Shown piece after piece: positions 30,089 through 38,385 of a stretch of DNA of 64,000 nt. The position numbers and the translations under genes are program-made. The stretch spans positions 69,660 through 133,659 of the forward strand of contig CAWJTQ010000014.1 of assembly GCA_963845695.1 (NCBI GenBank), written 5' to 3'. A model generated the notes under the pieces. It had not been told where the DNA came from. It saw only the letters and a list, made by a program, of their open reading frames with translations, and ran no database searches. Source of the DNA: CAWJTV01 sp963845695 (GTDB lineage Bacteria; Planctomycetota; Planctomycetia; Isosphaerales; Isosphaeraceae). Every line of letters begins with the position of its first letter. Positions within the stretch are counted from its first letter, which is position 1.

Positions 30089-30160
30089 GGCGCCGTAGCC
30101 AAGTGGTAAGGCGACGGTCTGCAAAACCGTTATACGTGGGTTCGACTCCCACCGGCGCCT
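30089..30160 (+). tRNA. tRNA-Cys (GCA)
   Basis: A complete cloverleaf: acceptor GGCGCCG pairing with CGGCGCC, D arm GCC-AAGTGGTAA-GGC, anticodon arm ACGGT-CTGCAAA-ACCGT with anticodon GCA, a five-base variable loop, T arm GTGGG-TTCGACT-CCCAC, and discriminator T, which is the usual identity base for tRNA-Cys. CCA is not encoded. It lies between the fusion peptidase gene and a repeat-rich stretch that contains dispersed repeats, which fits a tRNA gene as an accessory-region boundary. Confidence 0.95.
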
Positions 30161-30264
30161 CTGAAGACAGGACACGTCAGGACGAGACAGGAAGCGTCTA
30201 ACCCCCCTGTTTCTCGACTGTCGCAAAGGAACGGGTGCGAGGGGTATCTGCTCGTGACGCACCT

Positions 30265-30410
30265 ACGAGATCCTCGCTCCCACGCTCCCGCGTGGGAGCG
30301 TCCGCTCCCGACGCTCCGCGTCTCCCGGCGCTCGGGCCGTAGGAGCGGCCGGGAAAGCCGTTCCCACGCCGGAGCGTGGAAATGAGATCACCAGGTATCT
30401 TTGCAACACT
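30265..30410 (-). repeat. Dispersed intergenic repeat, copy B (about 146 bp)
   Basis: The reverse complement of this stretch aligns along its whole length with 4523-4668; see that entry for the shared blocks. It sits about 100 bp after the tRNA-Cys gene. It starts with ACGAGATCCTCGCTCC and ends GGTATCTTTGCAACACT. An internal inverted repeat (CTCCCACGCTCCCGCGTGGGAG) is better preserved than in copy A. Confidence 0.8.
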
Positions 30411-30430
30411 GTCGTTGTTTCGTGGATTTC

Positions 30431-30496
30431 GTGGATTTCGTGTTCCAAATCTCGGGTCTCCGATCCGCTTCTGTGGTCCTGTCGATCGGCGAGCGG
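30431..30496 (+). repeat. Second dispersed repeat, copy 1
   Basis: A 66-base stretch closely similar to 38037-38101 in the same orientation: both have ATTTCGTGTTC, then TCTCxGGxCTCCG, CCGCTTC, TGGTCCTGTCG and TCGGCGAGCGG. A shorter tandem motif (TTTCGTGGA) precedes it three times from about 30418. Non-coding. The surrounding 30161-30813 region holds only these repeats and the tRNA; I see no gene in it. Confidence 0.65.
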
Positions 30497-30813
30497 CCGG
30501 CTCCGTAGCGGCCGGAGGAAGCCGCCCGGTTTCCACGCTGCAGTCTCTTTTTCCTCCCTGCCTTCCCGAAACCTGGCGGACGGTTTGCCCGCCCGATCCT
30601 GACGCGACGTTTTTACGCGCCCTTCTCTGTTGCCCGCACGTTCACCGAATCGCCTGGCTTGGCCGCCGTGAGGCGATCGCCCTCGGGGACATTCGATCCA
30701 TTGACCGAGTCCGCCGGAGCGCCCGCGCCGCCTTTTGCGTGGCGATTGGCCCCCGCTGAGTCTCATCGATCGCCCGGTGCTGGCGATGCGCCAGCAGGGG
30801 AAACGGAGCATCC

Positions 30814-31275
30814 ATGATCGAGCGAGTCATCACCGGCGGACAGACCGGAGCGGATCAACGAGGACCGCGCGCCGCGAGACCGGGCGGAATCCCGACCGGG
30901 GGATGGGCGCCCCGCGGTTGGCTGACGGAAGCCGGCCCGGCCCCCTCGCTGGCGGAATGGGGACTGGCCGAGTGTCCCGACGGTGAGACCGAGTCTGAAC
31001 GCTACAGAGCTCGACGCCGACTTTGCCTCAAAGACTGCTACGCCGTGGTTTGCTTCGGGGACACGACCTCACCGGGGAGTCGCGGTCTCGATCGAGATTG
31101 CCAGAACCTCAGGAAGCCGTTGGTCCATGTCCGAGCCGGCTTGTCAACCCCCTGGCACGTCGCCGAATTCACTCGGGAATCCCGAGTCTCGAGACTGTTG
31201 GACTGGCTGGCGCGGAACGGCAAGCGGACATCCTACGATCGGTTGATCGCGTACCTGAGGCGCAGTCGGGATTGA
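30814..31275 (+). CDS. Putative molybdenum carrier/Rossmann-type nucleotide-binding protein
   Basis: This 153-residue protein starts MIERVITGGQTGADQRGP, the conserved opening (GGQTGAD) of the putative molybdenum carrier family related to LOG/YpsA proteins, followed by GIPTGGWAPRGW, which is the family GGWCPKG motif without its Cys. Later text (CYAVVCFGDTTSPGSRGLDR, CQNLRKPLVHV, TPWHVAEFTRE) keeps the expected order of strands. The segment after GADQ is slightly diverged (RGPRAARPGG where family members have a helix with Asp/Ala), possibly from compensating indels. Molybdenum binding in this family rests on structural similarity only; nucleotide or nucleotide-derivative binding is also possible. 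Confidence 0.7.
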   Translation: MIERVITGGQTGADQRGPRAARPGGIPTGGWAPRGWLTEAGPAPSLAEWGLAECPDGETESERYRARRRLCLKDCYAVVCFGDTTSPGSRGLDRDCQNLRKPLVHVRAGLSTPWHVAEFTRESRVSRLLDWLARNGKRTSYDRLIAYLRRSRD

Positions 31276-31421
31276 GTTTTCCGATTCACCCTGACGCGCG
31301 AGGCCCGGGTACGCAAAATCCCCGCCCTCCCGACCCTCTACGCTGCCGACTGGAAGGCGATTAGCCCCGAGGATCACCGATCCATCGGCCGGGAATAAAG
31401 ACAGCAGCGGCTAGACGTCGG

Positions 31422-31523
31422 TCAGTTCCAGGTGTCGAAATCGGGGTCGGCTTGGATCCTGTCGAATGTCTCAACGACAATGTCCAACAAGTCTTCTGGC
31501 ATGAATCCAAGAGAACGAATAAC
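31422..31523 (-). pseudogene. C-terminal gene fragment cut by the insertion sequence
   Basis: On the minus strand, 33 codons (VIRSLGFMPEDLLDIVVETF... ending DFDTWN) run from the left end of the insertion sequence to a TGA. The frame continues into the IS terminal repeat, so a longer 68-codon frame exists but its first half is IS sequence. No matching N-terminal part is found beyond the other IS end, where all three frames have stops. I do not recognise the family; it is probably the tail of a small protein. Confidence 0.45.
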
Positions 31524-32892
31524 GGCTCTTCGCGGAATCGTGTCGGTAACTTTGGGCTCTTGAGCCTCGGCGAACGGCTGGTTTCTTCGGGGTAGAACGC
31601 CCTTCCTTGACCGTCGGAAACTCGTCACGATGAGCGGATGGGAAAACTCAAGCGACTCCAGGATGTCTACAGGTTCCCCGGCTTCGTCCCACTGGCCGGA
31701 GTTCGGGGCGTCTTCGGTGACCCTTGGGCGGTGGTCATCACGCTCCGCCGCCGCCGAAAAAAACGCGCTGCGGGGTGTGCGGGCGCGGATCTCGCACCTT
31801 CTACGACCAACGGCCGCGCCGCGTGCGCGACATCTCGTGCGGCGACCGGCGGGTCGATCTCGAGCTCTCGGTTCGCCGGGTCGATTGCCCTCGGTGGGGC
31901 GGCGTGAAACGCGAACAGTTGGAGTGGTTGGCGGACAACCCGCTCTACACCAACCGGTTCGCCTTCTACGTGGGGAGGCGCTGCCGGGAGAGCACCATCC
32001 AGGCGGTTGCCGCGGAGTTGCACCTGGACTGGCATACCGTCAAGGAGTTGGACAAGCAGTACATGCAGGAACAACTTCGCCGAGCTGGCTGCCCCGCCCC
32101 GCGGGTCATCGGCATCGACGAGATCGCCGTCGCCACGCACCACCGCTACCGCATCGTCGTCAGCGACCTGGAACGGGGGCGACCGATCGGGTTCGGCGGC
32201 AACGACCGCTCCGAGGCGAGCCTGGACGAGTTCTTTGCCTGGCTCGGCCCCAAGAAATGCCGGAAGATCCGCCTGGTCGTCATGGACATGGGGAAGGCCT
32301 TCCGCCAATCGACCCTCAAGGAGGGCAATGCCCCGCCGGCCCAGATCCTCTACGACAAGTTCCATGTCCTCAAACATTTGGGGACGGCCATGGACGAGGT
32401 GCGCAAGCAGGAGTACGCGCGGCTCTCGGGGAAGGAACGCCGCTTCATCAAGGGGCAGAAGTACAACCTGCTGTCCCATTGGGAGAACCTCACCATGAGG
32501 GGGAAGCAGGCGTTGAAACTGCGGTTCGGGGCCAACCGGCGGTTGAACAAGGCCTACCTCCTGAAGGAGTCGTTCGGGCAGCTCTGGGACTACAACCGCC
32601 CAGGTTGGGCTCGCCGGTTCTTCAACAACTGGAACGACGCCTTGAAGTGGCAACGGCTGGAACCCGTTCACAAGTTCGCCGCGATGGTCGAGACTCACTG
32701 GGACGGCATCGAGACGTATTGCCAGGTGGACAACAAGGTGCCTTTGGGCTTCGTTGAAGGGATCAACAGCAAGATCCGTGTTCTTCAACAGCGAGCTTAC
32801 GGCTACCGTGACGAGGAGTATTTCCGGCTAAAAATACTTACCTGTATGCTGCCAAAACTCTGAAAACCACCCACACGATTCCGCGAAGAGCC
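31524..32892 (+). mobile_element. ISL3-like insertion sequence with terminal inverted repeats
   Basis: The ends are inverted copies of GGCTCTTCGCGGAATCGTGT, extending to about 24 bases with mismatches (31524-31547 and 32869-32892). They enclose a transposase gene of ISL3 type, total 1369 bp, in the usual size range. The expected 8-bp target duplication is not seen: the left flank ends CGAATAAC and the right begins ACTATTCT. The left flank is a truncated gene and the right flank is an AT-richer PEP-CTERM island, so the element may have taken part in a deletion or rearrangement. Confidence 0.88.
31638..32863 (+). CDS. ISL3-type transposase, two frames joined at an A7 run
   Basis: ATG 31638 opens MGKLKRLQDVYRFPGFVPLA, the typical ISL3 start, and runs to a seven-A stretch at 31757-31763. 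The rest (RCGVCGRGSRTFYDQRPRRV... to LKILTCMLPKL) is one base back, in the -1 frame. Together they give about 408 residues, the normal ISL3 length: N-terminal zinc ribbon, helix-turn-helix, then a DDE domain with VIGIDEIAVATHHRY, RLVVMDMGKAF and the Glu in FVEGINSKIRVLQQRAYGYR. The second zinc-ribbon pair reads CPRW in place of CPRC. A AAA AAA is a proper -1 slippery heptamer, so programmed frameshifting is possible, but an indel in a homopolymer is equally plausible. Confidence 0.82.
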
Positions 32893-32943
32893 ACTATTCT
32901 TTATCAGTAATAAGGTCTACGATGGCTGCATGATAACTAGGAA

Positions 32944-32990
32944 CTAGGTCTGACGCCGCCCCCCCTTAGGTCTGACCCCGCCCCCCCCCT
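32944..32990. repeat. Tandem AGGTCTGACxCCG-C(n) repeat
   Basis: AGGTCTGAC followed by G/CCCG and a long C run occurs twice in a row (32946 and 32968), with C runs of about 7 and 10. It forms the last codons of the PEP-CTERM gene and lies about 50 bases from the IS right end. Homopolymer C runs of this length are prone to slippage and to sequencing error. Confidence 0.6.
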
Positions 32991-34126
32991 TCTTGCTACG
33001 GTCAGGACGTTGTCGGGATCGGTAGGCTTGGCCGGCGGCCAGTCCCAGAAGCCCGATGGCGAGCGTCACGACCGAGGTAGGTTCGGGAACACTGGCAACG
33101 TAAAGAAAAGTGGCCTCTCCGAGGCTAGGGTTTGAATAATAGGTGATGGGGTACACTTGGGGAAAAATGGCAATTATGGTTACGTCTATAGAATTCCCAT
33201 CTTCTAACATTCCCTTAAACTCCCCTGTCGTGGGGTTGTATGCGAAATCTGTCCCGAAGAAATTAAGAGCGATATCTTGGGCATAAAAATCAATGTTGCC
33301 TGAAAAAACGCCTCCAGTCACGTTGAACTGCGACAAGCCACTTAAGGAAGTGCCAGTAAGGCCAATTCGGAGTGAGGCTCCATTTGCCTCTCCACCCGAT
33401 CCACCCATGAAAGTACCCCCGGAGATAGTCATGCTGGAACTATACGACATCCCTATCGTGATGCCGTTTCCCCCGTCACCTGTCGGTCCCGCGTTCCCGC
33501 CTTCAAATAAGCCTCCGGTTATATTAAAATTGTTAAATCCACTGGCAACATACGCACCGTCACCTCCCGCCCCATTACTTGCATTCCCTCCTTGAAATGT
33601 ACCAGCTTCGATTTGAACTGTTGAAGTGAATGGTTGGGAGAAGAACGCCCCGGCGCCACCATCAGAGCCATACCCTCCCTGAAAGACTCCTCCGCTAATC
33701 TGCGCTGAACCTAGAATTGCCGCTCCATTCCCTCCGACGGGGAAAGGAGAATTTGGCGGGTCATTAAAGGTGTAAGTGCCCGCTTGAACATATCCACCAC
33801 TAGCGAAAAGGCTACCAAACGTAACAATTCCCGAGCTAGCAGTATACCGGGCGGGGTAATAAGTCGCCGTTCGAACCTCCTGTCACCTGTCCACCTAGCA
33901 GGTTAATCGTTGTGCTCGAATCGCCGTAGATCGCATTGCTCGTGTTAGTTGCCGTAACCGAGGCTGGCGAGACCACGTTGAGCGTCGCTCCGTTAATGAG
34001 CAGAAGCGGCCCGCTCGGTCCGTTGATCGTGTGTGTCCCCCCGTTAAGAGTCGTCTGACCGTGGCTGGTCGCCGAAATTGCCACCATGATGAGCAGGGCA
34101 ACACAAGCCGAAGACTTTCTAGACAT
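32944..34126 (-). CDS. PEP-CTERM sorted extracellular protein, frameshifted
   Basis: The locus starts at ATG 34126 with a signal peptide (MSRKSSACVALLIMVAISAT). A frame change near 33845 follows SNGDLLPRPVY, and coding resumes as TASSGIVTFGSLFASGG, followed by gly-rich beta-strand repeats (ISGGTFMGGSGG, VTGGVFSGN, ISGGVFQGGYGSDGG). The end has a PEP-CTERM sorting tail: VPEPTSVVTLAIGLLGLAAG followed by an Arg cluster. After the cluster an unusual tail (KKGGGGVRPKGGRRQT) is encoded by two 22-bp repeats with long C runs (32946-32990). Codon use is less GC-biased than in neighbours, suggesting acquisition. Exosortase-dependent surface sorting is inferred from the tail. Confidence 0.78.
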
Positions 34127-34491
34127 CTTGCCACCTCATCGCCGACGTCACGGTGCGCAGAGTGAGCCCCTCTCCCGCCCCACGTAGGACAGGAGAAACG
34201 GCAAGGGCCTCGCTGCCGTCCATGATCCCCTTTTCTGTTTACATGAATCGGAGCGCGCACACAATCATCGTTGCGAAAAAACAGCACGCTTTGCTTTGAA
34301 AGTGAAACATCCACCATGATAAAAGGTTGATGTCTCTTGCCAGGCAGAGAGTTATGGCCTACAAGTCGCCGACCATGGCGGGTTGGCGCGGACCGGCATG
34401 CGGCTCCCGATCGATCGAGGTGATTGTCTCACCCGGCCATGGCGGGGATAATCGAGATCGCCGACCACCCCGACCTGAGAGACCGCGAGCC
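34127..34491. other. Divergent intergenic region, AT-richer
   Basis: About 365 bases between the PEP-CTERM gene and the S1/P1 nuclease remnant. GGCAAGATGTCT-like sequence near the PEP-CTERM start and an AT-rich part at 34225-34330 look like promoter DNA. No gene, RNA or strong repeat was seen. Confidence 0.4.
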
Positions 34492-35331
34492 ATGCCTCAC
34501 GACCAACTCAGACCGACACGCCGATCCGTGCTTCGACTCGTCCTGACGCTCCTCATCGCCCTCTAGGCCACACCGCCCGCCTTCGCATGGGGACGCCTCG
34601 GCCATCGTGTCATCGCGAAGCTGGCCGAGCGGCATCTGACCGATCGGGCGAAGGCGGAAATCAAAGCCCTGCTCGAATCGGGCGAGTCACTGGCGGACGC
34701 TTCGACGTGAGCCGACGAGATCCGTCGGGATCGACTCAAGACCGGCCCGTGGCATTACGTGGACGTTCCCCTCGAGGAGCCGCGATATGACGACAAGTTC
34801 GCCGGGGACGACCCCAAGAAGGGGTTCATCGTCTCGAAGCTCATCGAGTTCCTGAACGTCCTGGGGAACCCGGACGCCCCGATTGAGGAACGGCGGACCA
34901 CCCTCCGGTTCGTCGTCCACCTGGTCGGAGACCTCCACATGTCGATGCACGTCGGCGAGAATCATGACAAGAGCGGGAACACCCTCCAGGTTCGATGGTT
35001 CGACCGTGGCTCCAACCCGCATCGGGTCTGGGATTCCGGGATGATCGATCGGGCCGGGACGAATGAGAACCGTTGGCTCTACGACCCGATCGCCATGGAC
35101 ACGCCAGAGGCCCCTCACAAGGCACAGGGCGGCTCCATCGAGGAACTGGGCGACGGAAACCTACTGGCGGCTCGTGCGGCCTACCAGGACCCGGCAACGG
35201 GCCAACGGATCAAGCCGGGAACAAAGCTGGGGGATGACTACCAGGCGAGGAGCCTGCCTGTGGCCAAGCGTCGCCTCTATCAGGCTGGGGCGCGGCTAGC
35301 GAGAGTGCTCAACGAGGTGTTCCCGGAGTAA
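34492..35331 (+). pseudogene. S1/P1 nuclease with two in-frame nonsense codons
   Basis: The frame from ATG 34492 encodes a Sec-type leader, then AFAWGRLGHRVIAKLAERHL, the start of mature S1/P1 nucleases whose first Trp and following His bind zinc. GPWHYVDVPLEE, VVHLVGDLHMSMHVGENHDK and GNTLQVRW are further zinc-site and structural motifs. Two stops interrupt it: TAG at 34564-34566 in the leader and TGA at 34708-34710 in AST-stop-ADEIR, where the family has ASTWADEIR. Both positions fit a Trp codon (TGG) changed by one G-to-A. The rest is intact to the stop at 35331, about 279 codons. S1/P1 enzymes are secreted zinc nucleases degrading single-stranded nucleic acids; this copy should not be translated in full. 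Confidence 0.85.
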
Positions 35332-35336
35332 TCTCT

Positions 35337-35615
35337 ATGATGCCTACTCGCTTCCGGCTCATCGCAAGCGACGGCGCCTCGCTCGGCGTGGCGGACACCC
35401 TCGAAGGGGTTGTGAAACTCACGAGGGATATCCCGCAAGGTCGCTACCAGATCGAGGAGTTCTCCGTAGATCCGGCGACAGGGAATCCACAGTCCTGGGA
35501 GTGGGGAACGCTCACCAAGAAGCGTATGTTTGGGCTCAAGCGGCCGCCCACCACCCCGGATGGATTCATGGAAGTCAGGATCGTCCCGCACGGCCGCCCC
35601 AGGGCTGGCTCCTGA
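35337..35615 (+). CDS. Small hypothetical protein
   Basis: This is a 92-residue protein beginning 5 bases after the nuclease remnant stop, with two adjacent ATGs (35337, 35340). The sequence MPTRFRLIASDGASLGVADT and GRYQIEEFSVDPATGN looks like a compact beta-rich cytoplasmic domain with no membrane segment or cysteine. Its close spacing suggests it was co-transcribed with the nuclease gene. I do not recognise the family. Codon use is like that of the host, and composition is balanced, which supports it being a real gene. Confidence 0.55.
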   Translation: MMPTRFRLIASDGASLGVADTLEGVVKLTRDIPQGRYQIEEFSVDPATGNPQSWEWGTLTKKRMFGLKRPPTTPDGFMEVRIVPHGRPRAGS

Positions 35616-35696
35616 CGATCTCCCTGGCACCCTCGATGGTATCGGCGTCGCCGATGCCTTCGCCTTGGTGGCTGATCCAGGACATGGAAGCGTCCC

Positions 35697-36386
35697 TTAC
35701 CTGCCGCTCTTGTCGGCGTCCGGTGCAGTCTCCCGCGTTGAAGGTGGCACCGACCCGAAATTGCTTTCACCGGCCTCACGCCGCGCATAAAACCGCACGG
35801 CGATCATGCCGCCAACCAGTCCGGCCAAGAGGACGAAGAGACTGTGGCCGACGCAGCGAAAAAGACCTGCGTTAGCCGCGCCCGGTAGGAACGATCGCCA
35901 ACGCTCCCCGTAGAGTTGCGACGTCTGTTCCTGTTCGATCATCGCATCCAAGTTGGCGAGTCCAGCGGCCCTGCGGTCCCTGCTCTCTGCGACCTTCGGA
36001 TCGTCTCGGTCTAGGAACTCAAGTCTTGCCGCCAGCAGAGTACGACGCGATACCAGCACTTCCAGCGGTATCGATGAAGCGGTCGCGGCCCGCGATTGCA
36101 TGGAATTGAGTAGAGAGGTCGTACCGAGGTAGGCGTTGAACGGACTGCTGAGAACTGGTGCGATGGCGACCGCAAGATACCCGCCCCCGAACACTCCGAA
36201 GCCCAGCCACCACGCCCGCTCTCGGACTCGCATAAGGCACGTTCCCACGACCGCAACACCGACGGAGGCCAAGGCGAGCAGGAGCTTGACCCCCGCCCAA
36301 ACTCCGTTGGCGTTCCTCAACGCCGCGAGACCAACGGCCGACACGAGCACAAAGACCATCAGAGTGCGGATCGAGAAGCGTCGCAT
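35697..36386 (-). CDS. Planctomycete membrane protein with RFSIRTLM start
   Basis: Starting at ATG 36386, 229 residues. The opening MRRFSIRTLMVFVLVSAVGL is a very common beginning of planctomycete membrane proteins, followed by membrane segments around GVKLLLALASVGVAVVGTC and WLGFGVFGGGYLAVAIAPVL, a soluble helical domain of about 80 residues (LAARLEFLDRDDPKVAESRD), and a last segment SLFVLLAGLVGGMIAVRFYA. The frame remains open upstream to 36899, but that extension is Arg/Ser-rich and implausible. Function is unknown. Confidence 0.65.
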   Translation of the reverse strand: MRRFSIRTLMVFVLVSAVGLAALRNANGVWAGVKLLLALASVGVAVVGTCLMRVRERAWWLGFGVFGGGYLAVAIAPVLSSPFNAYLGTTSLLNSMQSRAATASSIPLEVLVSRRTLLAARLEFLDRDDPKVAESRDRRAAGLANLDAMIEQEQTSQLYGERWRSFLPGAANAGLFRCVGHSLFVLLAGLVGGMIAVRFYARREAGESNFGSVPPSTRETAPDADKSGR

Positions 36387-37005
36387 GGAGCCTTCTTCGC
36401 GATCGTCAGATCCCAACGGGAGAAACTCAGCCGCCTGGCGAATGATGCCGAGGCCGGTCACCAGGTTGGGTTTCCGCCTCGGCTGGCGGGGTTGAACGGC
36501 TGCCTTTGCTGGAGAGGTTGTACCCATTGCTCGAGCAAGCCGGCCCCGCCGACACTCCCGCCTTGCCGTTGCCGGAGCCGTCCAGTGTGCCGCGCACGAG
36601 AACGCGCGGCAAAGCTCCATTCCGTGATGTGCTGCGGCCAGTCGCGCGGCTCCTAGGAACGAGAGACCCGTCCGCGGCGCAGCCGGAGACTCGGCCGACA
36701 ATCGGCCCATTCTGACCAGCGATCCGGAGGAATGTGAACCGCTCTCCGTTGCAACTTCAAGGTCATCGATGATCGTCCGCCGCCGGATCGACCCGGACTC
36801 ATGCTTCCGAAAGCCCACAGTCTGTCCTGCGAGCTCAACATCTCTCGAGGCCGTTGTCCCTTTCTTGCAGCCATGCTTGATGCCGTTCGGTGTCACCAAT
36901 ACAGTACAGTTCGGGGCATGGTCTCCACCTGGCTCTCTCTCTACTCAACTCCGAATCTCGGAGGCCGAGAGCTGGGACGTGACCCCGGAAAGGCATATCC
37001 TTCTA
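36387..37005. other. Intergenic region without recognised gene
   Basis: About 620 bases between divergent genes. Short frames on both strands lack domains and have atypical composition. An AT-richer part near 36985-37005 (CATATCCTTCTAATG) precedes the PEP-CTERM gene and may hold its promoter. Confidence 0.35.
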
Positions 37006-37728
37006 ATGAGATCTCTTTGTGCGATCGCAAAGGCGAGGTCGCTGACTTGGGCGCTGGCAGCCCTCCTCGGACTCTGCTTCGGACCCGACGCCAGGGCCGA
37101 TCTGAACCTGGACATCTCCTCTCTCGTGGGAGCGAGTGTCGAATTCAAGGGGTCGGGGACCGGATCAACCTTCACGTTCGATAACAACGGCTCGGGTAAC
37201 GGCTTCGGCATCACCTCAAGTACCGGGGTCGGTGACTCGGTGGGGCTCCTGGGGTCCATCAGCGGGACGTTCTCGTACACGAAGGCATCGATCGTGACAC
37301 TCGGTCCGTTGCAGATGGCGCCGGCCTCCACGAGCGGCGGCCTCCTCACGATCACCGACAGCAGCCTGCATTCGTTAACTGCCACCATTACCGGCGTGGA
37401 CGTGGACACTGTAGGGACGGGCGGGTCGGTCAACGTGGACGGGGCCATCAATCTGTCGAACGTCGTCTACACCGGCACAAACGCCGACCTGGTGGAGCTT
37501 CGCAACGAGGTGAATTCCAGTGGCGGCGTTGCCTCGATCAGCTTCCAATTCCTCCCGGCTGAGAGTCTCACCCAACTCACTGCGAACCACTCTGACCACA
37601 AGACCTCGTATTCGGGGACGATCATCACGACGTCCGTCCCCGAGCCTTCGAGCCTGGTGCTTGGCTGCACGGCCGCCCTGGGCCTGTTCGGCTACGGTTT
37701 GAGGCGGCGAAGGGCTCCAGGCGCCTGA
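37006..37728 (+). CDS. PEP-CTERM sorted extracellular protein
   Basis: From ATG 37006, 240 residues. The signal peptide is MRSLCAIAKARSLTWALAAL with cleavage near ARAD. The mature domain is Ser/Thr/Gly-rich beta structure without Cys (GSTFTFDNNGSGNGFGITSS, NLSNVVYTGTNADLVELRNE), a common look of PEP-CTERM surface proteins. The C-terminus has the full sorting signal: VPEPSSLVLGCTAALGLFGY, then GLRRRRAPGA. It would be cleaved and anchored by an exosortase, whose gene is not in this window. Unlike the PEP-CTERM protein at 33-34 kb, this one is intact and GC-rich. An ATG 237 bases upstream is in frame but would bury the signal peptide. Confidence 0.85.
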   Translation: MRSLCAIAKARSLTWALAALLGLCFGPDARADLNLDISSLVGASVEFKGSGTGSTFTFDNNGSGNGFGITSSTGVGDSVGLLGSISGTFSYTKASIVTLGPLQMAPASTSGGLLTITDSSLHSLTATITGVDVDTVGTGGSVNVDGAINLSNVVYTGTNADLVELRNEVNSSGGVASISFQFLPAESLTQLTANHSDHKTSYSGTIITTSVPEPSSLVLGCTAALGLFGYGLRRRRAPGA

Positions 37729-37832
37729 GTCCACCCGGTCAACCCTACGCGTCAATCCTGAGTTGAGTGCCGCCCATAGCCTCAACGATGCGAGTTAGAG
37801 CGCCTGACAGATGGGTTGCGCACAAGATGACG

Positions 37833-37915
37833 GCCGATCTCTGGCGGCATGAAAGGCCGCAGGAGTCCAGCCCCGGGCTGGGCTCCTGCGGCCTTTCATG
37901 CCGCCGAGAATCGGC
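37833..37915. repeat. Long near-perfect hairpin (83 bp)
   Basis: GGCGGCATGAAAGGCCGCAG and its reverse complement form the outer part of a 30-bp stem (37843-37872 with 37876-37905) that has one G-T type mismatch and a loop of only a few bases. After a 4-base mismatch the stem extends by GCCGAT/ATCGGC. It lies about 100 bp after the PEP-CTERM gene stop. There is no T tract, so it is either an unusual terminator or a palindromic mobile-type repeat. Confidence 0.85.
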
Positions 37916-38036
37916 TATTCGTGTCTGCGAGCCATCCTTAAAGCGCTCTAGTCCACCAGATCCGAAATGACCATCCACCAGAAGAGGAACCTAGCGGCTC
38001 TCTCGGGTCTTGTTCTCAAGACACCTGATTTTTTTC

Positions 38037-38101
38037 GTGTATTTCGTGTTCAATTCTCTGGCCTCCGGACCGCTTCCCTGGTCCTGTCGCTCGGCGAGCG
38101 G
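38037..38101 (+). repeat. Second dispersed repeat, copy 2
   Basis: A 65-base match to 30431-30496 in the same orientation (ATTTCGTGTTC ... TGGTCCTGTCG ... TCGGCGAGCGG). TTTCGTGGACTAG at about 38137-38149 marks the point where the adjacent antitoxin gene loses homology, so this element appears to have replaced or interrupted the antitoxin 3' end. Confidence 0.65.
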
Positions 38102-38145
38102 TGAACTCGTGCGGTCCATGAGCGGTTGTTTGTGATTTCGTGGAC

Positions 38146-38385
38146 TAGCGTGCTCAGATACATCTCAGTGCGGCGCTCGATCCGCGAGATGGCGGATTAC
38201 TGCACGTCAAGTTTCTTGGCCAGTTCCGCCTGCGAGCCCCGGCGCGCTTCCCGAAGCTCCGCCAAGTTCAGCTCCTCAGCATTCAGCAGCCTCGCCTCCG
38301 CCTTGATCGCGCTCTGCTCTAACTCCGGAAGCTTCGTGATGTAATCTTTCGCCTGGATCGCCAGGTCAACCTCCTCGCTCATCAT
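38146..38385 (-). pseudogene. XRE/HigA-like antitoxin remnant
   Basis: From ATG 38385 the frame encodes a helical N-terminus (PELEQSAIKAEARLLNAEEL) and the first helices of an HTH (LAELREARRGSQAELAKKLD), then VQ-stop-SAISRIERRTEMYLST in the same frame. The TAA at 38194-38196 sits where family members have Gln (VQQSAISRIE), a single C-to-T change from CAA. After LST the sequence leaves the family and enters a dispersed repeat, so the C-terminal 20-30 residues are also missing. It overlaps the toxin remnant by 20 bases, the normal order for HigBA/Gp49-type modules with toxin first. The module is dead. Confidence 0.7.

Noticed and set aside
36387..36899. N-terminal extension of the membrane protein to 400 residues
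   Set aside because: The extension is Arg/Ser-rich and lies before a standard planctomycete membrane-protein start (MRRFSIRTLM).
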